Source: Pedosphaera sp.
GTDB lineage: Bacteria; Verrucomicrobiota; Verrucomicrobiia; Limisphaerales; JADLHS01
Direction: 5' to 3'
Length of the DNA stretch: 33,097 bases
NCBI GenBank assembly: GCA_009695195.1
Contig: SIBJ01000043.1
Location: 1 to 33,097 of the forward strand
The notes beneath the pieces are model-generated. The model was not told the origin of the DNA, did no database searches, and saw only the letters and a program-made list of their open reading frames with translations. A program made the translations under genes and the position numbers. This document shows positions 25,383 through 33,097 of this stretch, one piece after another; position 1 is the first letter of the stretch; each line of letters starts with the position of its first letter.

Positions 25383-25451
25383 AGAATGCAGAATTAAGAA
25401 ACGAATCCGGGGAGAGTACCTGACGTTTCGGGTTTCTTCATTCTTCATTCT
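25383..25451. repeat. GAATGAA-type inverted repeat between nadK and the LacI-family gene
   Basis: Arms 25383-25402 and 25432-25451 are inverted repeats of 20 bases with two mismatches. They are built from GAAGAAT/GAATGAA heptamers, with a ~29-base loop. The tracts extend a little on both sides. This is most of the 103-base nadK-regulator gap. It could be a hairpin terminator for nadK or a mobile microsatellite palindrome. Confidence 0.8.
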
Positions 25452-25471
25452 TCATTCTGCCTTCTGAGAAA

Positions 25472-26485
25472 ATGGTTCGCTTGAAAGACATCGCGGCGCG
25501 GGCGGGCGTTTCGGTCATGACCGTGTCGAAGGCGTTGCGCGGCGAGAAAGACGTCGCGGCGGCCACGCGCGCGAAGGTGAAACTGCTCGCCGAACAAATG
25601 GGCTACGTGCCCGACTCGGCGGCGCAGGGCTTGCGCAATCGCACGACGAAACTTTTTGGCGTCGTCATCTCCTCGATCAGCAATCCGCTTTTTCCGCGGA
25701 TGCTGCGCGCCCTCGAGGAGCACGCGCACGAACTGGGCTGCGAGTTGATCGTCATGCAAACGAACAACAGCCCCGAGCGCGAGGAGATTTGCATCCGCCG
25801 CCTGCTCTCGCGGCGCGTGGACGGAATGTTCATCTCGCCGGTCTATCGCATTGAACCGGAGGCGCGCATCTACCGTGAACTGCTCGCGCGCGGGACGCCG
25901 GTGGTCCTCCTCGGGCACCCGGCGACTTTTTGCGACGCCTTTCCCAGCGTGGCGACGGATGATGCCACGGCGGGGTACAACACCACCAAACATCTGCTCG
26001 ACCTCGGGCACCAACGCATCGCGTTCCTGAGCGGGCGGCTCGTGGCGCCGTGGGCGCGCGAACGGCTCGAAGGTTACCGCCGCGCGCTCCGCGAAGCCGG
26101 TTTGGAACCGGACGACCGGCTGGTCTTCAACGCCGGCGGCACCGTCGAGGACGGCGTAAAGGCCGGACTGCAAATGCTCAACGAAGGCTGCAACGCCACC
26201 GCGATCCAAGCTGTGAACGATCTCGTCGCGGTCGGTTGCGCGGAGACATTTCTCGGACAAGGGCTGAAAATCCCCGGCGACATCTCCGTGACCGGCTTTG
26301 GCAATATTTTGGTCAGTGAACATTTTCGTGTCCCACTTACGACCGTTCGCCAGCCCAAATTCCGCCTGGGCGTGGCGGCGATGGAATTGATGGGAAAGCT
26401 GCTGCGCCGCGACCGGGCGGAATCCCGCCGGCTGCACGCCGAACTGGTCGTGCGCCAGAGCACCGCCGCGCCACGTGCGAAATAG
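25472..26485 (+). CDS. LacI/GalR-family transcriptional regulator
   Basis: 337 residues. The N-terminal helix-turn-helix (VRLKDIAARAGVSVMTVSKA, 2-21) and hinge with the YVPDSAAQGLR type are typical. The periplasmic-binding-like effector domain starts at FGVVISSISNPLFPRML and includes VDGMFISPVYR, GYNTTKHLLDLGHQRIAFLS and DISVTGFGNILVSEHFRVPL. It should bind a sugar-like effector and repress or activate genes. No sugar uptake or catabolic gene is adjacent, so its regulon is unknown. The palindromic hairpin just upstream may insulate it from nadK. Confidence 0.93.
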   Translation: MVRLKDIAARAGVSVMTVSKALRGEKDVAAATRAKVKLLAEQMGYVPDSAAQGLRNRTTKLFGVVISSISNPLFPRMLRALEEHAHELGCELIVMQTNNSPEREEICIRRLLSRRVDGMFISPVYRIEPEARIYRELLARGTPVVLLGHPATFCDAFPSVATDDATAGYNTTKHLLDLGHQRIAFLSGRLVAPWARERLEGYRRALREAGLEPDDRLVFNAGGTVEDGVKAGLQMLNEGCNATAIQAVNDLVAVGCAETFLGQGLKIPGDISVTGFGNILVSEHFRVPLTTVRQPKFRLGVAAMELMGKLLRRDRAESRRLHAELVVRQSTAAPRAK

Positions 26486-26542
26486 CCCCGCCTGCCTAGC
26501 ATCGGTACACGCGGTTGGTATCCGACCTGCTAAAAATCCGGC

Positions 26543-26953
26543 ATGAAAAAGATTTTGATCGCCATCGGCGTCGTGACCGTGATCGTCGGCATCGGTTGGG
26601 CCTCGCGCGCGTGGTCCGTGATGCAAGTGAAGGCCCGCACCGAGAAATTTAACGAGGACGTGGAGAACCTGTTCATCGGTCTCCAGAAGTTCAAGGAGAT
26701 CGTCGGCGGCTATCCCTCCGGCGGCAACGCGGACATCGCGAAGGCCCTCAAAGGAAACAACGCGAAGAGCGTCATCATTCTGGTCGGGCGTAAGACCGAG
26801 TTGAACGAAAAGGGCGAGATCGTGGATCCGTGGGGCACGGCCTTGCGGATTTATTTCAACGACAACGGCGTGCTCATCCGCTCCGCCGGCCCGAACCGCC
26901 GCTTCGATGACAGCACCGTTATGGAGGCCGACGACTTCATCCGGTCCAACTAA
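26543..26953 (+). CDS. Pseudopilin-like membrane-anchored small protein
   Basis: 136 residues. An N-terminal membrane segment (MKKILIAIGVVTVIVGIGWA) is followed by a helix and then a C-terminal motif DPWGTALRIYFNDNG...IRSAGPNRRFDDS that matches the globular end of type II secretion major pseudopilins (GspG-like 'dpWG.p...SaGpd'). The prepilin peptidase signature (G-FTLIE) is absent, so it is probably anchored by its membrane helix and not processed into a filament. No secretion genes are adjacent. Its stop overlaps that of the convergent methyltransferase gene by two to three bases. Confidence 0.7.
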   Translation: MKKILIAIGVVTVIVGIGWASRAWSVMQVKARTEKFNEDVENLFIGLQKFKEIVGGYPSGGNADIAKALKGNNAKSVIILVGRKTELNEKGEIVDPWGTALRIYFNDNGVLIRSAGPNRRFDDSTVMEADDFIRSN

Positions 26954-28059
26954 TTTTTCCTCCGCCACACGGCGACGAACATTTTGTCCTTGAGCAAGTG
27001 GGCCGCGCTCGCGAGAGCGCGGCTTCTGTTTTCCGGACCGCCCAGGGGCAACCGTTCGAATGCCGGCTCGCTTTCGCTGAACGCATCCGCCACCGCCGTC
27101 GTTTCCCGCCGGGTGAGGGTGCAGACCGAAAAAATCAAGCGGCCGCCCGGCTTCACGGCGGGCGCGACGTGCGCGAGCAGGCGCTGCTGCACTTCGGCCA
27201 GTTCACGCACATCTCCGAGTGTGACCGTCCACCGCGCGTGCGGATTCCGGTGCCAGGTGCCGAGGCCGCTGCACGGGGCATCCAGCAGCACGCCGTCGAA
27301 TTTTGTTTTCGTCGGCAATTTCGCGCCGCCGTCCCACAGCGCCGCGCGATAATTGAATACTTTTGCGCGCGCCGTCCGTCGTTTAAGTTTTTGCAATCGC
27401 CAAGCCGCACGATCACTCACCCAGATCAATCCCTTGTTTGCCATCAAATCCGAGAGGTGCAAAGTCTTGCCGCCTTCGCCCGCGCACGCGTCCCACCACG
27501 TCTCGCCCGGCTGCGGATCGCACAGCAACCCCACGGCCTGCGACGCGATGTCCTGGATCTCAAACTCGCCTGCGTGAAACTCCGGGGTCTTGAATAGATC
27601 AGTGTCACCCTCGTAAACCACCGCGTCCGGGAAGTCGAGCGTCCGCGCTGCCCCTAGTTTCGCGGCCAGTCCACCGCCCTGGCCACGCTTCGCCCGCAAC
27701 CAAAGCTTCGGTTCGCGTTGCAACGAGCGCAGCCAGTCCTCGCTCACATCCATCTCCGCCGCCGTCCAGTCCGGCACCGCCTTCGCGCGCAACTCCGCCA
27801 TCGGAATCGAAGCCGGATTTGCCTGAAATCGCTCCGCCAGGCTCCGGGCCAGACGCATCTTTGCATCTACGCCGCGCTCGTCGCGGATCCAGCCGTGCCA
27901 GCGGTAATACAGGAACACGAGCCGGCTGACCTCGGTCGCATCGAAGGGCGCGAGTTCGCGGCATTCTCTCAGCACCTCGCGCAAAGCCGCATCCGCCGGC
28001 TTGTCGCGGTTCGCGCTGCGGATGACTTCGGCGGCGATTTCTTGGACGGAAATTCTCAC
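26950..28059 (-). CDS. RsmB/NSUN-family RNA (cytosine-C5) methyltransferase
   Basis: 369 residues. The N-terminal helical region (1-125) resembles an NusB/RsmB-like RNA-binding part. The Rossmann domain has the SAM motif WWDACAGEGGKT (188-199), DGVLLDAPCSGLGTWHRNP (255-273) with the release Cys in PCS, and the nucleophile Cys313 in IFSVCTLTRRET. It methylates C5 of a cytosine in rRNA or tRNA; the exact site cannot be assigned, so no symbol is given. It is 39 bases downstream of dinB on the same strand and convergent with the pseudopilin-like gene. Confidence 0.92.
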   Translation of the reverse strand: MRISVQEIAAEVIRSANRDKPADAALREVLRECRELAPFDATEVSRLVFLYYRWHGWIRDERGVDAKMRLARSLAERFQANPASIPMAELRAKAVPDWTAAEMDVSEDWLRSLQREPKLWLRAKRGQGGGLAAKLGAARTLDFPDAVVYEGDTDLFKTPEFHAGEFEIQDIASQAVGLLCDPQPGETWWDACAGEGGKTLHLSDLMANKGLIWVSDRAAWRLQKLKRRTARAKVFNYRAALWDGGAKLPTKTKFDGVLLDAPCSGLGTWHRNPHARWTVTLGDVRELAEVQQRLLAHVAPAVKPGGRLIFSVCTLTRRETTAVADAFSESEPAFERLPLGGPENRSRALASAAHLLKDKMFVAVWRRKN

Positions 28060-28098
28060 TGCGACAACATGAACGGCAACGGGCGAATTAGCGAGCGC

Positions 28099-29184
28099 TC
28101 ACCGCGCGAACGGCAGGTTGAGCTGGTTGACGCGCGTCTCCACGAGTCCGCTGACGCCCAGCCCGAGCAGCCGCAGCGGGCGGTTCACAAGCCGTTCGCG
28201 CGCGAGCAACCAGCAACCGAGACGATAAATCTCCTTCGCATCCGTCAACGGTTCTTCCAGGGAAATCTGCCGCGTGAGCGAGGTGAAATCTCCGTAGCGC
28301 AATTTCACCTGCACCGTGTGCGCGGCGAGGCGGCGCTTCGCGAGACTCTTCGCCACGTCTTCGGCTTGCTCCTTCAAACACGCGCGCAACGTGGGCCGGT
28401 CTTCGGTGTCGCGCAAAAATGTGTTCTCGCTGCTGATGCTCTTCACCTCGTCGCTCAAATCGAGTGAACGATCATCTTCGCCGAAAGCGAACCGCTTCAA
28501 TTCCGGCCCCCACGAGCCGACCAGCGCCCGCAGATCACCGCCGTAATCCTGCAAGTCGCCCACCGTGCGAATCCCGGCGTGCAAAAGATTTTCCTCCGTC
28601 ACCTTGCCAACGCCATGCAATGAGCGCACCGGCAACGGCCGCAGGAACGCCACTTTCTCCGACTCGCTGATGAGCGTCAGTCCGTCGGGCTTTTGAAAAT
28701 CACTGGCAAGCTTCGCGAGTAATTTGTTCGGCGCCACGCCGATGGTGGCGGTGAGTTGTCGTCGCTGGTAAATGGCTGCCTTCAGCTCGCGCGCGAACGG
28801 CAGCGCAAGTTTCAGACTTGCATCCGCCGTCGCGGCTTGCGCGCGGGCGGAGAAATCCACGTAAGCCTCGTCCACCGAAACCTGTTGGATCAATTCGCCG
28901 GCAAACTCGCGCACGACAGCCATGATCTCGCGCGACTCGCTGCGATACGCCTCCATCCGTGGCCGCAAAAAAACTCCCTTGGGACAAAGCCGCCCCGCCG
29001 TCGCGCTGGGCATCGCCGAACGCACGCCGAACTTCCGCGCCTCATAACTCGCCGCGCAAACCACGCCCCGCTGCGTCGGCGGTGAGCCGACGATGACCGG
29101 CTTGCCCTTGAGCGACGGATTGTCGCGCTGCTCCACGGACGCGTAAAACGCATCCATGTCGAGATGAAAGATGACGCGATGCAT
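28099..29184 (-). CDS. dinB: DNA polymerase IV (Y-family)
   Basis: 361 residues from ATG 29184. The frame is open to 29220, but that extension is a translated REP repeat. It is an error-prone lesion-bypass polymerase. Motifs: HLDMDAFYASVE (catalytic Asp9), YEARKFGVRSAMP, and SVDEAYVDFS (Asp105, Glu106). The helix-hairpin-helix thumb (PVRSLHGVGKVTEENLLHAG) and little-finger domain follow. The C-terminus ends in LNLPF-type residues (NQLNLPFAR), consistent with a beta-clamp-binding motif. A REP element occupies the bases right before the start codon and no normal Shine-Dalgarno is visible. No LexA-type box was identified. Confidence 0.95.
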   Translation of the reverse strand: MHRVIFHLDMDAFYASVEQRDNPSLKGKPVIVGSPPTQRGVVCAASYEARKFGVRSAMPSATAGRLCPKGVFLRPRMEAYRSESREIMAVVREFAGELIQQVSVDEAYVDFSARAQAATADASLKLALPFARELKAAIYQRRQLTATIGVAPNKLLAKLASDFQKPDGLTLISESEKVAFLRPLPVRSLHGVGKVTEENLLHAGIRTVGDLQDYGGDLRALVGSWGPELKRFAFGEDDRSLDLSDEVKSISSENTFLRDTEDRPTLRACLKEQAEDVAKSLAKRRLAAHTVQVKLRYGDFTSLTRQISLEEPLTDAKEIYRLGCWLLARERLVNRPLRLLGLGVSGLVETRVNQLNLPFAR

Positions 29185-29185
29185 A

Positions 29186-29215
29186 GGAGCGCCGAGCACC
29201 GTCTCGGCTCGTTTC
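29186..29215 (-). repeat. REP element overlapping the dinB translation start region
   Basis: Read on the minus strand it starts GAAACGAGCC and ends GGCGCTCC, with the internal hairpin GCCGAG...CTCGGC. It shares both ends with the copies at 29424-29450 (tail) and 29930-29959. Only one base separates it from the dinB start codon. Confidence 0.8.
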
Positions 29216-29223
29216 ATCATTTA

Positions 29224-29923
29224 TCACTTGTACCGCTCGCTCAGTTCGGGGATTACCAACCGCCGGTCTTCATCCCGGAACCGAGCACTGCTGAACGGCC
29301 ATTCCCCGACAGTACGACAAAGCTTTGCCTTCACAGGATTGGATTCGATGTAACGAACAGCCCTTCGCTCCTGTTCCTCATCGCGCATGAAGGTATCCCA
29401 GTACTCGCGTTGCCATTTGAATCGGAGCGCCGAGCACCGTCCGCCGCGACTGATTCTCAATGCGCACTTTCCAGTTCTGGACCATTTTCCAAAGCGGTGC
29501 CTGCCACACATGCACCAGCACATGAACGTGATTTGGCATCACGCACCAAGCGAGCATCTCGTAACGGTCATTATGGAAATACAGGAGCGCATCCTCTGCC
29601 AGTTGCGCGATCCGCGGATCGCGCAGGTGACATTCGCCTACGCCGCGGTCCAGATACTCTTCCAGCTTCGTTCGCCTTTCGCGGACGTCATCAATCTTCA
29701 GCAAATGTTCCCACTCGCCGCGACGTGACGCAGGCATGGAATCCGCAAGGCGGAACGTGACAAACTGTACCAGGCCGGGAAAGTCACAGTGAGGCAAATA
29801 ACCGCGCTCGTGCCAGCCAAGGAATCCAACGGCACGCTCCTCGTCCGTAAGTTGGCGGCCAGACCAACGATTCTTCTCCGCCACCAACTCGCTGAGGTAT
29901 TCGCGTTTGGTCTTCGGGTGCAT
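29224..29923 (-). pseudogene. REP-associated tyrosine transposase (RAYT), frameshifted
   Basis: A Y1-transposase-family gene in two frames. ATG 29923 starts the first part (MHPKTKREY...; the frame upstream is translated REP). It includes GYLPHCDFPGLVQFVTFRLA and the HUH motif MPNHVHVLV (129-137), then runs to KVRIENQ and goes out of frame, stopping at 29378. The C-terminal part, in the frame ending at 29224, resumes at KWQREYWDTFMRDEE and continues AVRYIESNPVKAKLC and WPFSSARFRD, the usual RAYT ending. The break coincides with a REP-like 27-base segment at 29424-29450. The frames are offset by one base, as an insertion of 3n+1 bases would give. RAYTs mobilise REP palindromes; this copy should be inactive unless rescued by frameshifting. 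Confidence 0.85.
29424..29450 (-). repeat. Partial REP inside the RAYT gene
   Basis: The first 17 bases on the plus strand (GGAGCGCCGAGCACCGT) are identical to those of the REP at 29186-29215. The following bases diverge. It sits exactly where the transposase reading frame shifts. Confidence 0.75.
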
Positions 29924-29929
29924 TGCATC

Positions 29930-30000
29930 GGAGCGCCGGTCTCCGACCCGGCTCGTTTCAAGCAAAATTACCGACGCGCCGGGTCGGAGACCGGCGCTCC
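29930..30000. repeat. Inverted REP pair between RAYT and aconitase genes
   Basis: Arms 29930-29952 and 29978-30000 are a perfect 23-bp inverted repeat starting GGAGCGCCGGTCTCCGACCC, with a 25-base spacer. The left unit continues with GGCTCGTTTC, as in the dinB-side copy. It lies three bases beyond the aconitase stop and seven bases before the transposase start, so it could also act as a transcription terminator for acnA. Confidence 0.9.
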
Positions 30001-30003
30001 AAC

Positions 30004-32853
30004 CTACGCCTTCGCCACCAACTGCCGCAGCACGTACGGCAGAATCCCGCCGTGCTGGTAGTAGTCAATCTCGATGGGCGTATCTATCCGGCAGCGGACG
30101 TTTACGTTTTCCACCGAACCGTTCTTGCGCGTGATCTTGAGCGTGAGGTCTTGCTGCGGTTTCAGCGACGCGTCGAGGCCGACCACGTCGTAACTTTCAG
30201 TGCCGTCGAGCTTCAGCGTTTGCGCGGTTGTGCCGTCCTTGAATTGCAACGGCAGCACGCCCATGCCGACGAGGTTGCTGCGATGGATGCGCTCGAAACT
30301 CTGCGCCACCACCACTTTCACGCCCAGCAGATTCGTGCCTTTCGCGGCCCAGTCGCGTGACGAACCTGTGCCGTATTCCTGTCCGGCAATGACAATCAGC
30401 GGCGTGCCTTTGCTTAAATAAGCCACGGCGGCCTCGTAGATGGAAACTTTCGTTCCGTCCGGCCCGATGGTGTTCCCGCCCTCTTCACCGCCGAGCATGA
30501 GGTTTTTGATGCGCACATTGGCGAACGTCCCGCGCGTCATCACGCGGTCGTTGCCGCGACGCGAGCCATAGCTGTTGAAGTCCGCCGGCTCGACACCGTT
30601 CTCGATCAGATATTTTCCGGCGGGGGAAGTTTTCTTGATCGAACCTGCCGGCGAAATGTGGTCCGTCGTGACGCTGTCGCCGAAAACTCCGAGCGCGCGC
30701 GCACCGGTGATGGGTTGGAGACTGCCGGGTTGCATCGAGAAGTTCTCGAAGAACGGCGGCTCTTGAATGTAGGTGCTGTTGCGATCCCACTCGTAAACGT
30801 TGCCGACGGACGAGGGGATTTCATTCCACTTCGGATTCTGCGCGGCAAAATCTTTGTAGAGGCTGCGGAAAATTTCCGGCTTGAGCGCGGACTGCATCGC
30901 GTCGCGGACTTCCTGGATCGTGGGCCAGAGGTCGCGAAGAAAAACGGGCTGACCGTCCGTGCCGTGGCCGAGCGGTTCGGTCGTGAGGTCAATATCCACC
31001 CGGCCCGCCAGCGCGAAGGCGACGACCAGCGGCGGCGACATGAGAAAGTTCGCCTTGATATTCTGATGCACCCGCGCCTCGAAGTTGCGGTTGCCCGACA
31101 ACACGCTCGCCGCGATGAGATCGTTCTGCGTGATGGCTTCCTCAACCGCGGCGTGCAACGGGCCGGAGTTGCCGATGCACGTCGTGCAGCCGTAGCCGAC
31201 GAGATTGAACCCGAGCTGGTCGAGATACGGTTGGAGGCCGGTCTTGTTCAGATAATCAGTCACGACGCGCGAGCCGGGCGCGAGGGAGGTCTTCACGACG
31301 GGGTTGACCTTCAGCCCCTTCTCCACGGCTTTCTTCGCGAGCAAGCCGGCGCCAAGCATGACGCTCGGATTGCTGGTGTTCGTGCAACTCGTGATCGCCG
31401 CGATGAGTACGCTGCCGTGGCCGATCTCCGTGTCGAATTTCGGAAACGCCGACAGTGGCAATTCCTGCGCGGTGTCGGGCGTGGGATGCTGGTCGCGCAT
31501 TTCCGATTCGCTTGGCTCGACCGCGACTTTGCGGTGGCCGTAACTATGATCCATTTCATGCCCATGCTGGCCGCTCGCGACGCGCACGGTGGTGTCAAAT
31601 TCGTCGGCGGCTTTGCCGAAGCCACTCTCGGCAACGGGCCGGCTGAACGCGCCAATGAAACTTTCCTTGAGCTTCGGCAGTTCGATGCGGTCTTGCGGTC
31701 GCTTCGGCCCGGCCACGCTCGGCACGACCGACGCGAGGTCGAGTTCGACGACTTGCGAATACTCGATCTGACCTTTCTGCGGAATGCCCCAAAGTCCCTG
31801 CGCCTTGAAATAATTTTCGTAAAGTTTGCAGTGCTCTTCGCTGCGGCCCGTGGCGCGGAGATAATTCACGCACTCGGCGTCAATCGGGAAGAAACCCATC
31901 GTCGCGCCGTATTCCGGCGCCATATTGGCGATGGTCGCACGATCCACCACCGGCAGCGCCGCGGCGCCGGGGCCGAAAAACTCCACGAACTTCCCGACGA
32001 CTTTCGTTTTGCGGAGCGTTTGCGTGACCGTGAGCGCGAGGTCGGTGGCGGTCACGCCTTCGCGCAACGCGCCCGTCAGGTAAACGCCGACCACATCCGG
32101 CGTGAGAAAATAAACCGGTTGCCCGAGCATCCCCGCTTCCGCTTCGATGCCGCCAACGCCCCAGCCGACGATGCCGAGGCCGTTGATCATCGTCGTGTGC
32201 GAATCCGTGCCGACGAGCGTGTCGGGGAAAAACACTTGAGAGTTCGGCGTTGAAAGTTGAGAGGACAAGACGCCCTTCGCGAGGTATTCCAGATTCACCT
32301 GATGCACGATGCCGATGCCGGGCGGCACGACTTTGAACGTGTCGAACGCCTGCATGCCCCATTTCAAAAACTGGTAACGCTCGCGGTTGCGATTGAACTC
32401 CAGTTCCAGATTTTTCTGCAACGCCGCCGAGCTGCCCGCGAAGTCCACCTGCACCGAATGGTCCACGACGAGGTCCACCGGCACGAGCGGCTCGATGATT
32501 TTGGGATTCTTGCCGAGCTTGGCGACGGCAGAGCGCATCGCCGCAAGGTCCACGAGCAGCGGCACGCCGGTGAAATCCTGCAACACGATGCGCGCGACGA
32601 CGAACGGGATTTCCTCCGTGCGCGTCTCGTTCGGCTTCCAGTTGGCGAGCGCGCGGACGGCGGCTTCGCTCACGCGTTTGCCATCGCAATTGCGCAGCAC
32701 CGATTCGAGGACGATGCGGATGGAGACGGGCAGTTTGGAAATCGGGCCGACGCCGGCTTTCTCCAGCGCGGGCAGCGAGTAAAAGTTTCCGGGCGCGCCG
32801 GTGCAGGAATCAAATTGTTGAAAGGTGTCAAACAGGTTGTGTTCGTTGCTCAT
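30004..32853 (-). CDS. acnA: Aconitate hydratase (AcnA type)
   Basis: 949 residues from ATG 32853, with GGAG seven bases upstream. The frame is open further to 33057 but that stretch is not conserved and includes a palindrome. It interconverts citrate and isocitrate through a [4Fe-4S] cluster. Cluster ligands: Cys490 ([15 protein letters not shown]), Cys556 and Cys559 ([14 protein letters not shown]). Other blocks: [56 protein letters not shown], the swivel-domain [24 protein letters not shown] block (begins [11 protein letters not shown]) and [17 protein letters not shown]. It is ~50 residues longer than typical AcnA because of an insert at ~400-475 with a His-rich stretch ([13 protein letters not shown]) and a short loop insert at ~197-207. 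The 144 bases between its start and the palindrome at 32998 show no gene. Confidence 0.97.
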   Translation of the reverse strand: MSNEHNLFDTFQQFDSCTGAPGNFYSLPALEKAGVGPISKLPVSIRIVLESVLRNCDGKRVSEAAVRALANWKPNETRTEEIPFVVARIVLQDFTGVPLLVDLAAMRSAVAKLGKNPKIIEPLVPVDLVVDHSVQVDFAGSSAALQKNLELEFNRNRERYQFLKWGMQAFDTFKVVPPGIGIVHQVNLEYLAKGVLSSQLSTPNSQVFFPDTLVGTDSHTTMINGLGIVGWGVGGIEAEAGMLGQPVYFLTPDVVGVYLTGALREGVTATDLALTVTQTLRKTKVVGKFVEFFGPGAAALPVVDRATIANMAPEYGATMGFFPIDAECVNYLRATGRSEEHCKLYENYFKAQGLWGIPQKGQIEYSQVVELDLASVVPSVAGPKRPQDRIELPKLKESFIGAFSRPVAESGFGKAADEFDTTVRVASGQHGHEMDHSYGHRKVAVEPSESEMRDQHPTPDTAQELPLSAFPKFDTEIGHGSVLIAAITSCTNTSNPSVMLGAGLLAKKAVEKGLKVNPVVKTSLAPGSRVVTDYLNKTGLQPYLDQLGFNLVGYGCTTCIGNSGPLHAAVEEAITQNDLIAASVLSGNRNFEARVHQNIKANFLMSPPLVVAFALAGRVDIDLTTEPLGHGTDGQPVFLRDLWPTIQEVRDAMQSALKPEIFRSLYKDFAAQNPKWNEIPSSVGNVYEWDRNSTYIQEPPFFENFSMQPGSLQPITGARALGVFGDSVTTDHISPAGSIKKTSPAGKYLIENGVEPADFNSYGSRRGNDRVMTRGTFANVRIKNLMLGGEEGGNTIGPDGTKVSIYEAAVAYLSKGTPLIVIAGQEYGTGSSRDWAAKGTNLLGVKVVVAQSFERIHRSNLVGMGVLPLQFKDGTTAQTLKLDGTESYDVVGLDASLKPQQDLTLKITRKNGSVENVNVRCRIDTPIEIDYYQHGGILPYVLRQLVAKA
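32234..32269. repeat. Low-complexity repeat inside acnA
   Basis: Degenerate units of GTTGAGAG/GTTGAAA. On the minus strand they encode [12 protein letters not shown], a loop between LAKGV and the conserved [12 protein letters not shown] block. It resembles the repeat-derived inserts in the MidA-family gene. Confidence 0.65.
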
Positions 32854-32997
32854 AAAATCTCCGGGCCGGATTCGACGGCCAAATGAGCCTGCAAGTTGCG
32901 GTTTGCGTCCGCAGGCGTCAAGCGCGGGAAACCATGACGCGAACAAAAGGGTGCGATTAAAGGCGGGTGAGGGTGAGCGGGTGCTGGCGGTATTTTT

Positions 32998-33097
32998 GGA
33001 CTGCGGTGGCAAGTCGGACGCGACACCGCTTTCGAGCGAACGGGGCGGGTTGCTCATTGCCCTCGCCGTCGTCGGTGCTAAAGCGGTGTCGCGTCCG
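32998..33097. repeat. Palindromic intergenic repeat (family A, copy 2, cut by window end)
   Basis: Arms 33015-33032 and 33080-33097 are a perfect 18-bp inverted repeat (CGGACGCGACACCGCTTT and its complement). To the left, GGACTGCGGTGG (32998-33009) matches the arm start GGAGTGCGGTGG of the copy at 5545-5699 at 11 of 12 bases, and the nested ACACCGCTTT / AAAGCGGTGT pair is identical. The right outer arm would lie past the window. Confidence 0.85.

Noticed and set aside
25445..26968. 507-codon minus-strand open frame opposite the LacI-family gene
   Set aside because: Antisense shadow that also crosses an intergenic repeat and two unrelated genes.
30658..32253. 531-codon plus-strand open frame opposite aconitase
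   Set aside because: Antisense shadow; the aconitase frame has all cluster and swivel motifs.
32854..33057. N-terminal extension of aconitase to 33057
   Set aside because: ATG 32853 has a good Shine-Dalgarno and starts the conserved region; the extension runs into the palindrome at the window end.

Overview
The window looks like chromosomal DNA of a GC-rich member of the Verrucomicrobiota, in the Pedosphaera/Limisphaerales style. This is inferred from three traits: PEP-CTERM exported proteins next to LamG/fibronectin-III surface proteins, a BspA-type leucine-rich-repeat protein ending in the 'tnLt-ptWtpl...FsDs.wtn.psRfYRl' tail common in that phylum, and many short palindromic or microsatellite-like repeats between and inside genes. 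No tRNA, rRNA, CRISPR array, phage or classical insertion sequence is visible.

Layout. 1-2701 (+): a LamG/FN3 gene that has lost its 5' part, followed by a PEP-CTERM protein. 2670-5409 (-): purine nucleoside phosphorylase, cytidine deaminase and a hybrid histidine kinase whose phosphoacceptor His is Leu. 5410-5852: a gene-free stretch dominated by a long palindrome. 5853-10860 (+): an ECF sigma factor, a small membrane protein and a 1377-aa DUF2723/GT117-type membrane protein with a TPR tail. 10948-13543 (+): grpE, dnaJ, a (GAGGAC)n hairpin and rsmE. 13557-16042 (-): the LRR surface protein and a MidA-type methyltransferase carrying repeat-like inserts. 16095-18873 (+): a tight pilT / pilT-paralogue / receiver-like operon. 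18932-23449 (-): an intact 1008-aa LamG/FN3 protein, a PEP-CTERM protein, a LamG 3' fragment and a second PEP-CTERM protein, made by tandem duplication with a 907-bp period. 23757-26953 (+): tlyA, nadK, a LacI-family regulator and a pseudopilin-like protein. 26950-29184 (-): an RsmB/NSUN-type methyltransferase and dinB. 29186-30000: REP palindromes around and inside a broken REP-associated transposase gene. 30004-32853 (-): aconitase. 32998-33097: a second copy of the palindrome family seen at 5.5 kb.

Functionally the window mixes housekeeping (chaperones, rRNA methylation, nucleoside salvage, NAD kinase, aconitase, Pol IV, pilus retraction) with fast-evolving secreted proteins. The most notable signals are: (i) a repeated [LamG C-terminus + PEP-CTERM gene] cassette in which ends are conserved at DNA level and middles diverge; (ii) the His-less hybrid kinase; (iii) a RAYT gene split at a REP half-copy, with another REP covering the dinB translation start region; (iv) short-unit repeats that occur as intergenic hairpins and apparently as in-frame inserts in housekeeping proteins. 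No clearly new defence or biosynthetic system is evident.
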